This document shows, in pieces, positions 26,933 through 32,766 of a DNA stretch of 32,766 nucleotides. Each line of letters opens with the position of its first letter. The stretch's first letter is position 1. This DNA comes from Clostridiales bacterium. GTDB lineage: Bacteria; Bacillota; Clostridia; Peptostreptococcales; Acidaminobacteraceae. The translations under genes and the position numbers were made by a program. Location of the stretch: NCBI GenBank assembly GCA_021107455.1, contig JAIOSU010000037.1, forward strand, positions 1 through 32,766. Reading direction: 5' to 3'. The notes beneath the pieces are model-generated. The model was not told the DNA's origin, ran no database searches, and saw nothing but the letters and a program-made list of their open reading frames with translations.

Positions 26933-28723
26933 ATGCTTGTAATGACCGCGCCAATCATTGATCGCAGGGCTGTATTGTTTCATAAAATCCTCATCGAGGA
27001 GAGCGTAACCACTTACTATCAGCCAATAGTCAGTTTGAAAACAGGTGCCGTGATGGGCTATGAAGCGCTATCAAGAGGGCCACAAAACACTGAATTTTAT
27101 TCGCCTACAGAAATGATCAAAGCCGCTCATGACTATGGTAAGCTATGGGAACTGGAAATGCTATTTAGACAGAAAGCACTGGAACGGGCAGTTGAGATCA
27201 GTCCAGAGAAATATCTGTTTATCAACGTCGATCCGGACATTATCAAGGACGATAATTTTAAAACTGGTCTTACCAAAGAGTGTTTAAATGCTATTGGAAT
27301 CTCAGAAAAAGCAATTGTGTTTGAGATAACAGAAAGGACTTCCATAAATGACTATGTATCCTTTCAAGTTGTGTTGGACCACTACAGAAATCAGGGGTAC
27401 AAGATTGCCATCGACGATGTGGGATCCGGCTATTCTGGACTCAAGACCATCAACGAAGTGCGTCCGGATTTCATCAAGATCGATATGGATCTCATAAGAA
27501 ATATTGATAAAGACGCATTTAAACAAGCACTGCTCAAAGCATTTGTCGATACAGCCATCAAGACAAATATTAAACTGATTGCAGAGGGCATTGAAACAAA
27601 AGAAGAACTCAAAACACTCATTTTACTAGGGGTTCATGCTGGACAGGGCTATTATCTTCAAAAACCGTCGCCAAAGTTTGAGGATCTTGAACTTGCAGTG
27701 ATCAAGCGCATTGAGGACTATAATAAGATTTCCACCAACCTAAACGCATATGCCCAGGATTATCATTACATCTCGAACCTTGTGAACAGCCACAAACACT
27801 GCACATTTGAATCCATGATTGAAGCTCAGACCGTCAAACAACATCTCGAAAAAGAGAATTTGAACAGTGCTTGTATCTGCGAACACGATTATCCAGTCGG
27901 ATTGGTCATGAAGCATAACATAGACTCTAAACTGTCAGGACGCTATGGCTATTCGCTCTATTCAAATCGGCCGGTCTCAAAAATCATGAATACTACTCCC
28001 TTGATGGTCGATTCCTATACCCCTATAAGCGTAGTTGCCAAGCGTGCCATGGAACGTTCAGATGAAGAACTTTTTGATGATATCATAGTGACTAAGGCAT
28101 CGAAATATCTTGGAATTGTCTCTATGAAAAAAATATTTGAATATACGCTTATGTTTGAGAAAAATAATGCCAAGGAACACAATCCCCTTTCAGGACTCCC
28201 TGGTAATCCAATCATAAAGCGGGTCATGTCGGATCTTGTAACATACAAGAACAACTCCTGTATCTGCTATCTGGATATCAATGACTTTAAAATATACAAT
28301 GATGTCTATGGTTTTGAAAGCGGTGATAATATGATCCGGTTTTTGGCGCAGCTCATACAGGATGTCGTAAAAAAGATATTTCCATTTTCTAGTTTCATCG
28401 GTCATGTGGGTGGCGATGATTTCATCATGATCATCGATGGCGAGACGAAGGAGTATCATCAGGTGCTTCAAAACATCCTGGATGAATTTGAAAGAAATAA
28501 AATCTTTCTTTTTTCCGACAAGCATATCATGAACAATAAGATTGTTTCAGAAGATAGATTTGGTGTGATGAGGGAATTTCCCCTCACAAAGCTTTCAATT
28601 GCCGGAATAGCTGGAGATTTGTCGAAATATAGAACTTCTGAAGCTTTAAGTGAAGCTTTGGCTGCGCTTAAAAAAGAAATTAAACAGAATTCAGAGAGCA
28701 GTTTTAAAATAATAATGAAATGA
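26933..28723 (+). CDS. EAL-CBS-GGDEF cyclic-di-GMP signalling protein
   Basis: A 596-residue cytoplasmic protein with no membrane segment. An N-terminal EAL phosphodiesterase domain (about 20-265) keeps the motif EAL (44-46), INVDPD, FEITERT, IDDVGSGYSG with the metal-binding Asp pair, FIKIDMDLI, LIAEGIET and GQGYYLQKPSP, so cyclic-di-GMP hydrolysis is plausible. A middle region (about 300-430) contains a CBS-type pair (SKIMNTTPLMVDSYTPISVV and the following repeat). A C-terminal GGDEF domain (about 440-590) has GGDDF (493-497), an acceptable active-site variant. Both activities may exist, or one may sense nucleotide. ATG 26933 is preceded by GAAGGAG (26918-26924); an in-frame ATG at 26885 falls in the candidate promoter. 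It lies between the sigma-54 activator and its presumed operon. Confidence 0.88.
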   Translation: MLVMTAPIIDRRAVLFHKILIEESVTTYYQPIVSLKTGAVMGYEALSRGPQNTEFYSPTEMIKAAHDYGKLWELEMLFRQKALERAVEISPEKYLFINVDPDIIKDDNFKTGLTKECLNAIGISEKAIVFEITERTSINDYVSFQVVLDHYRNQGYKIAIDDVGSGYSGLKTINEVRPDFIKIDMDLIRNIDKDAFKQALLKAFVDTAIKTNIKLIAEGIETKEELKTLILLGVHAGQGYYLQKPSPKFEDLELAVIKRIEDYNKISTNLNAYAQDYHYISNLVNSHKHCTFESMIEAQTVKQHLEKENLNSACICEHDYPVGLVMKHNIDSKLSGRYGYSLYSNRPVSKIMNTTPLMVDSYTPISVVAKRAMERSDEELFDDIIVTKASKYLGIVSMKKIFEYTLMFEKNNAKEHNPLSGLPGNPIIKRVMSDLVTYKNNSCICYLDINDFKIYNDVYGFESGDNMIRFLAQLIQDVVKKIFPFSSFIGHVGGDDFIMIIDGETKEYHQVLQNILDEFERNKIFLFSDKHIMNNKIVSEDRFGVMREFPLTKLSIAGIAGDLSKYRTSEALSEALAALKKEIKQNSESSFKIIMK

Positions 28724-28724
28724 G

Positions 28725-28794
28725 GTGCAAGAAAATTTGCACTTAATGCTAAAAAGCAAAATATTTTGCATAAAAAGTGCAAATTATTTTGCTT
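28725..28794 (+). promoter_or_regulatory. Three palindromic upstream activator sites of the ord operon
   Basis: Three 18-bp near-palindromes of one consensus lie in a row: GTGCAAGAAAATTTGCAC (28725-28742), AAGCAAAATATTTTGCAT (28754-28771) and GTGCAAATTATTTTGCTT (28777-28794). The shared core is GCAA-N6-TTGC; in the middle site GCAAAATATTTTGC is a perfect 14-bp palindrome. Centres are 29 and 23 bases apart and lie about 140-195 bases upstream of the predicted sigma-54 start. That is the typical distance for enhancer-binding proteins. The binding protein is inferred to be the activator at 25430-26827. Confidence 0.7.
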
Positions 28795-28899
28795 TTTACT
28801 TTGCAGACAATTCTAAATATTCAGATTATTCATTGTATGGATATTTGTACATTGTGTTTTTGGAACTGGTTGAGCGCTTTTGTCTCGAAATGTATTCAG

Positions 28900-28915
28900 T
28901 TGGCATGAGTCTTGC
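28900..28915 (+). promoter_or_regulatory. Sigma-54 (-24/-12) promoter of the ornithine operon
   Basis: TTGGCATGAGTCTTGC matches the consensus TGGCAC-N5-TTGC in all but one position: GG at 28902-28903 and GC at 28914-28915, with the required 12-base offset. Transcription would start near 28926, about 36 bases ahead of ord. No good sigma-A promoter is visible between the EAL gene and ord. Confidence 0.88.
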
Positions 28916-28961
28916 GTATATAACCATATAACAATGAAATATTAAAATGGAGGTTTTCAGT

Positions 28962-30014
28962 ATGAGAAAAGAAACTGTAAAAGTGGCAATATGGGGCTTC
29001 GGCGCAATGGGAAGCGGAATGGCAAAGATGCTTTTGACGAAACAAGGTGTTGAAATCGTTGGTGTTTGTGATAGAAATCCGAGCAGAGTAGGAAAAGATA
29101 TCCATGAACTTTTAGGAGTTGAGCGTGGAGACCGTAAACCTGTAATCGTAAATCCTGAAATCGACGAAGTGATCAGCGAAGGTTCTTGTGATGTTTGCCT
29201 TTGTGCCACTGATTCGTTCACTGAAAAAGCATTCCCTAGACTCAAGCACGTTCTTGAAAAGAAAATCAATGTCATTTCCACAGCAGAAGAAATGGCTTAT
29301 CCTAAAGCACAAAATCCGGAACTTGCAGCTGAGCTGGATAAAATCGCAAAAGAAAATGGCGTATCCATCTTAGGAACAGGCATCAACCCAGGACTAATCA
29401 TGGACCTTCTTGTAGTTGTACTCACTGGTTGTATGACTGATGTGACACATGTAGAAGCAAAGCGAGTCAATAGCTTATCACCATTTGGTCATGCTGTAAT
29501 GGAAGAGCAAGGCGTTGGAATCACTGTCGATGAGTTCAACAAGGGCGTAGAAGATGGTACACTTGCAGGTCACGTTGGATTTGCAGAGTCCATTAATATG
29601 ATCGCTGATGCTATCGGTTGGAAAGTAGACGGAATCAAGACTCAAATGGCACCTATCGTAACAACAGTAGACAGACAAGCACCACACGGCTTTGCTGCTG
29701 CTGGAAATGTCGCTGGCGTAAGCATGACTGGTCAAGGTTATGTTGACGGTGAAGTGAAAATCGACATGATTCACCCACAACAGATCGAGCCAGAAATGGA
29801 AGGCACATACACTGGGGATTACATCACACTTAAAGGCACACCTGAAGTCAACATGACGATCAAGCCTGAAGTTGAAGGTGGACTCGGAACAATCGCAATG
29901 TGTGTCAACATGATTCCACAAATCATCAACTCAGAACCAGGTCTCAAGACTATGCTCGATTTACCAGTACCAAGAGCAATCATGGGCGATATGAGAAACT
30001 GGATCAAAGCATAA
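28962..30014 (+). CDS. ord: 2,4-diaminopentanoate dehydrogenase
   Basis: A 350-residue cytoplasmic NAD(P)-dependent dehydrogenase. It oxidatively deaminates (2R,4S)-2,4-diaminopentanoate to 2-amino-4-ketopentanoate in ornithine fermentation. The N-terminal Rossmann motif VAIWGFGAMGSGMAKMLL (about 7-24) has GxGxxG, followed by VGVCDRNPSRVGKD. The remaining domain matches the dihydrodipicolinate-reductase-like fold of the family (GTGINPGLIMDLL, about 138-150). ATG 28962 follows TGGAGG with eight-base spacing; the in-frame ATG at 28947 overlaps that site and is less likely. It is the first gene of the operon behind the sigma-54 promoter, matching its place ahead of ortA-ortB-oraS-oraE in Clostridium sticklandii. 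Confidence 0.95.
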   Translation: MRKETVKVAIWGFGAMGSGMAKMLLTKQGVEIVGVCDRNPSRVGKDIHELLGVERGDRKPVIVNPEIDEVISEGSCDVCLCATDSFTEKAFPRLKHVLEKKINVISTAEEMAYPKAQNPELAAELDKIAKENGVSILGTGINPGLIMDLLVVVLTGCMTDVTHVEAKRVNSLSPFGHAVMEEQGVGITVDEFNKGVEDGTLAGHVGFAESINMIADAIGWKVDGIKTQMAPIVTTVDRQAPHGFAAAGNVAGVSMTGQGYVDGEVKIDMIHPQQIEPEMEGTYTGDYITLKGTPEVNMTIKPEVEGGLGTIAMCVNMIPQIINSEPGLKTMLDLPVPRAIMGDMRNWIKA

Positions 30015-30031
30015 ACGAAAGAGGTGTTTGA

Positions 30032-30343
30032 ATGAACGCTAAAAAAGGCGAATGGGTAAAAATTTACAGAGTAATTTTGAAGCCTGAGGAAAGAGCTCCC
30101 CAGGTGCCTGACGATACAAAACTTGTACCACTGGAAATGTGGGTCAAAGGGTTTATAACCGCTGATGCAGAGCTTGGAGATATCGTTGAGGTCAAGACGA
30201 TTACAGGTAGAATGGAAAGTGGCAAACTCGTGGAAATCAATCCGACTTATACACATTCTTTTGGTAATTTCGTACCTGAATTGTTACAAATAGGATTGGA
30301 TCTTAAAGAAATTCTGTTTGGAGGTGATTCGGTTGAAAGATAA
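30032..30343 (+). CDS. ortA: 2-amino-4-ketopentanoate thiolase, alpha subunit
   Basis: A 103-residue small subunit of the PLP-dependent thiolase that splits 2-amino-4-ketopentanoate with CoA into acetyl-CoA and alanine. It carries the typical KKGEWVKIYRVILKPEERAPQVPDDTK opening, the MWVKGFI segment, a GDIVEVKTITGR stretch and a YTHSFGNFVPELLQIG end. The N-terminal half is a beta-rich fold without motifs I can tie to catalysis; activity needs OrtB. ATG 30032 follows AAGAGGTG, and its 3' end overlaps the ortB start by 11 bases. Confidence 0.93.
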   Translation: MNAKKGEWVKIYRVILKPEERAPQVPDDTKLVPLEMWVKGFITADAELGDIVEVKTITGRMESGKLVEINPTYTHSFGNFVPELLQIGLDLKEILFGGDSVER

Positions 30344-31748
30344 TTCATATAATGCGGTGATGAGCCGAAAAAATGAGATCATGAAAAATGCCATAGGCAT
30401 TGATTATTCCACTTTTGAGAACGAAGGCATCAGCTTCGAATATGAGCGTATGATGCGAGAAACCGGATACACTCTTGAAGAAATGCAAAAGATTCAAGGA
30501 GAGACTGGCGTTGGAAACACCCCAATCTTTGAACTCAGAAATATGACAGCGCTCGCTAGAAAATATTCTGAACCTGGAAAAGGTGCGAGAATATTCATAA
30601 AAGATGAAGGCGGAAATCCATCCGGAAGTTTTAAGGCAAGACGTGCGGCAAATGCAGTATATCATGCCAAAAAACTCGGCTACAAAGGTGTCATCGCGGC
30701 AACCAGCGGTAACTATGGAGCAGCTGTGGCATCCCAAGCGGCAATGCAAGGCCTCAAATGCATAATCGTACAGGAAACGTATGATTCAAAAGGCATGGGA
30801 CAACCTGAAATTGTTGAAAAAGCGAGAAAATGTGAAGCTTATGGCGCTGAAGTCATGCAACTCTCAGTTGGTCCAGAACTCTTCTATGAGTTCTTGTTGT
30901 TGCTCGAGGAGACTGGATACTTCAATGCGTCACTCTATACACCATTCGGTATCGCAGGTGTTGAAACCCTCGGTTATGAGCTTTCAATGCAAATGCGTGA
31001 AAAATATGGTAAGGACCCGGATGTAGTGGTTTGTACCAATGCAGGCGGTGGTAACCTTACTGGTACAGCGAGAGGTCTCATCAAAGCTGGAGCCACTGAC
31101 ACTCAAGTTGTCGCAGCATCAGTTGATCTTTCCGGACTTCACATGGCAAGCGATAGCCAATTCAATCGCAAGTCGTTCACAACTGGTCATACAGGTTTTG
31201 GCATACCGTTTTCAACCTATCCGGACCGTTCAGATGTACCGAGATCGGCTGCTCGTCCAATGAGATATATGGACAGATATGTCACTGTGACACAAGGTGA
31301 AGTATTCTATATGACTGAAGCACTGGCACAAATTGAAGGACTTGAAAGAGGACCGGCTGGAAACACAGCACTTGCAGCGGCTTTCAGTATTGCAAGAGAA
31401 ATGGACCAAGATCAGATGATCATTGTTCAAGAGACTGAGTATACCGGAGCAGGCAAACATATTCAACCACAATTGTCATTTGCAAGAGACAATGGTATTG
31501 AAATATTCTTCGGTAATCCGGTGGATCAAGTGCCGGGAGTAAACATTATTCTACCAAAGACACCAGATCTCATAAAAGCAATTGATTTAGATATGACGAA
31601 AACCAGAAAATCTGTCGTAAAGAATGCGATCAACGCCGATCAGGCAACTCGTGTCAACGAACAAGATATACAGTTTCTAGTTGCAGAGACAAAGACAGAT
31701 AGAACATTTGTAACAGAAACACTTAAGGAACTCGGAATAGAATTTTAA
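30333..31748 (+). CDS. ortB: 2-amino-4-ketopentanoate thiolase, beta subunit
   Basis: A 471-residue PLP-dependent subunit of the tryptophan-synthase-beta/threonine-synthase fold. The PLP lysine is Lys101 in NPSGSFKARRAANAVYH, and the phosphate-binding glycine-rich loop is TNAGGGNLTGTARGL. It provides the catalytic centre of OrtAB. I use TTG 30333, eight bases after GGAGG (30320-30324), giving the conserved start MKDNSYNAVMSRKNEIMKN. In-frame TTG 30318 and GTG 30324 overlap the ribosome site. It overlaps ortA, so translation is coupled. Confidence 0.95.
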   Translation: MKDNSYNAVMSRKNEIMKNAIGIDYSTFENEGISFEYERMMRETGYTLEEMQKIQGETGVGNTPIFELRNMTALARKYSEPGKGARIFIKDEGGNPSGSFKARRAANAVYHAKKLGYKGVIAATSGNYGAAVASQAAMQGLKCIIVQETYDSKGMGQPEIVEKARKCEAYGAEVMQLSVGPELFYEFLLLLEETGYFNASLYTPFGIAGVETLGYELSMQMREKYGKDPDVVVCTNAGGGNLTGTARGLIKAGATDTQVVAASVDLSGLHMASDSQFNRKSFTTGHTGFGIPFSTYPDRSDVPRSAARPMRYMDRYVTVTQGEVFYMTEALAQIEGLERGPAGNTALAAAFSIAREMDQDQMIIVQETEYTGAGKHIQPQLSFARDNGIEIFFGNPVDQVPGVNIILPKTPDLIKAIDLDMTKTRKSVVKNAINADQATRVNEQDIQFLVAETKTDRTFVTETLKELGIEF

Positions 31749-31776
31749 TGCGGATAAAATTAAGGAGGATCAATTC

Positions 31777-32154
31777 ATGAAAGGTTTTTTAAAGAGAGAC
31801 GACGACTTCGCGGAAAGACGTCAACACCTTGCTGATCTAACGGATGAGCAATTGAAAGAAAAGTTCTGGAGTTTGGTGGAAGAAATCGTGGATCCACTTA
31901 TGGAACTTGCAGAAAAGAACACCTCACCTGCCATCGAGCGTTCTGTACTACTCAGAATGGGTTTCTCAAGCCTTGAAGCAAAACCACTTGTTGATGGTGC
32001 TGCGGATAGAGGACTTGTGGGTCATGGCGTTGGGCACGTTGTTTACAGAATTGCGAAAGAGAAGAACCTCGACATCAGAACTGCTGGTCTCGAACTTATC
32101 GAAGGCAAGCACTGGGACGACGCTGTGGCAATCTTTAAGGGAGGTGCAAAATAA
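31777..32154 (+). CDS. oraS: D-ornithine 4,5-aminomutase, S subunit
   Basis: A 125-residue small subunit of the adenosylcobalamin- and PLP-dependent aminomutase. It converts D-ornithine to (2R,4S)-2,4-diaminopentanoate. The sequence is helical and charged (RRQHLADLTDEQLKEKFWSLVEEIVDPLMELA) and ends with the family-typical VVYRIAKEKNLDIRTAGLELIEGKHWDDAVAIFKGG. ATG 31777 follows AAGGAGGATC, and its stop overlaps the oraE start by one base. Confidence 0.95.
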   Translation: MKGFLKRDDDFAERRQHLADLTDEQLKEKFWSLVEEIVDPLMELAEKNTSPAIERSVLLRMGFSSLEAKPLVDGAADRGLVGHGVGHVVYRIAKEKNLDIRTAGLELIEGKHWDDAVAIFKGGAK

Positions 32155-32766
32155 TGCTGGATATCAATAAGAAAATTGACGTGAAAGAAATCCTTAAGGA
32201 TTTGGAAAATTATAGACCAACGAGACGTGGATGGACTTGGAGAGAGAAAAGTGACAAGCAGGTTTATGGTCCTTTTGAATATACAGATATGTCCACACCT
32301 CTTAAAAACTACATCGGTATTCCTGCAGCTCAATACTTTGGCAATATCGATCCACAACCAAACAATACAATCACTACTGAAATCGCATCTGGTCGTTTCG
32401 AAGACGATATAAGAAGAATGAGAATGGCAGCATGGCACGGAGCGGATCATATCATGGTAATCCGTACTGCTGGACAATCCCATTTTGATGGTTTGATCGA
32501 AGGTACTCCACAAGGTATCGGCGGTGTTCCAATTTCAAGAAAGCAAGTTAGAGCACACAGAAAAGCGCTTGACCTGATCGAAGATGAAGTTGGCAGACCA
32601 ATCAATTACCACTCATATGTATCAGGAGTAGCAGGTCCTGACGTAGCTGTAATGCTCGCTGAAGAAGGCGTAAACGGAGCTCACCAGGATCCTCAATACA
32701 ATGTGCTTTACAGAAACATCAACATGGTGCGTTCTTTTGTCGATGCGGCAGAGTCTAAAAAAGTCA
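32154..32766 (+). CDS. oraE: D-ornithine 4,5-aminomutase, E subunit (5' part)
   Basis: The first 204 codons of the large aminomutase subunit, open to the window end. The start MLDINKKIDVKEILKDLENY and the blocks YRPTRRGWTWREK, IRRMRMAAWHGADHIMVIRTAGQSHFDGLIEG and INYHSYVSGVAGPDVAVMLAEEG are characteristic of OraE, which binds PLP and adenosylcobalamin. The full protein is about 730 residues in the family, so the cobalamin-binding C-terminal domain lies outside. ATG 32154 overlaps the oraS stop. GAGGTG is its ribosome site. Ornithine racemase, which would make D-ornithine from L-ornithine, would be expected downstream. Confidence 0.95.
   Translation, partial: MLDINKKIDVKEILKDLENYRPTRRGWTWREKSDKQVYGPFEYTDMSTPLKNYIGIPAAQYFGNIDPQPNNTITTEIASGRFEDDIRRMRMAAWHGADHIMVIRTAGQSHFDGLIEGTPQGIGGVPISRKQVRAHRKALDLIEDEVGRPINYHSYVSGVAGPDVAVMLAEEGVNGAHQDPQYNVLYRNINMVRSFVDAAESKKV

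Noticed and set aside
28725-28794. Reading the palindromes after the EAL gene as terminators
   Set aside because: Their stems are short and AT-rich, repeat three times with one consensus, and lack proper T-runs. Activator sites explain them better, though the first could weakly terminate the EAL transcript.

Overview
The window is about 32.8 kb of a low-to-mid GC Firmicutes chromosome, most likely an amino-acid-fermenting member of the Clostridia. Four things point there: a SCIFF peptide with its radical-SAM maturase, an oxygen-sensitive ornithine fermentation operon (ord-ortA-ortB-oraS-oraE), a sporulation-type SpoIID/LytB protein, and the clostridial gene orders ruvA-ruvB-spoIID-queA-tgt-yajC-scfAB-secDF and recJ-apt-rel-dtd-MBL-hemZ-aspS. 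A relative of Fusibacter or Acidaminobacter is a guess, not a demonstrated assignment. Almost every gene is on the + strand. No tRNA, rRNA, CRISPR array or insertion sequence was seen.

Positions 1-4246: a sigma-A promoter, a 41-codon leader ORF and two intrinsic terminators precede a heterodimeric ABC multidrug exporter pair resembling Bacillus BmrC/BmrD. The layout resembles ribosome-mediated attenuation as known for bmrBCD, and a candidate antiterminator pairing can be drawn. The first exporter gene carries one in-frame TAA inside its ATPase domain, so it is broken as read. A 41-codon ORF of unknown function follows the second subunit.

Positions 4273-10556: a small PspC-domain membrane protein with its own terminator, then a compact run of ruvA, ruvB, a SpoIID/LytB-domain protein, queA and tgt (Holliday junction processing, cell wall, queuosine tRNA modification), then yajC behind an extended -10 promoter.

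Positions 10572-17744: the SCIFF precursor and its maturase, separated by a readable intrinsic terminator, then a gamma-carbonic-anhydrase-like protein, secD, secF, a LapA-domain membrane protein and recJ.

Positions 17770-25412: apt, the bifunctional (p)ppGpp enzyme Rel, dtd, a metallo-beta-lactamase-fold hydrolase, hemZ, aspS and an RseC-like membrane protein. hisS, often found between hemZ and aspS in relatives, is not there.

Positions 25430-32766: a sigma-54-dependent PAS-AAA-Fis activator (RocR/OrdR type), an EAL-CBS-GGDEF cyclic-di-GMP protein, and then an intergenic region with three 18-bp palindromes of one consensus about 140-195 bp upstream of the predicted start site of a near-perfect -24/-12 promoter. 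This promoter drives ord, ortA, ortB, oraS and oraE. Together these would convert D-ornithine via 2,4-diaminopentanoate and 2-amino-4-ketopentanoate to acetyl-CoA and D-alanine. The window ends inside oraE.
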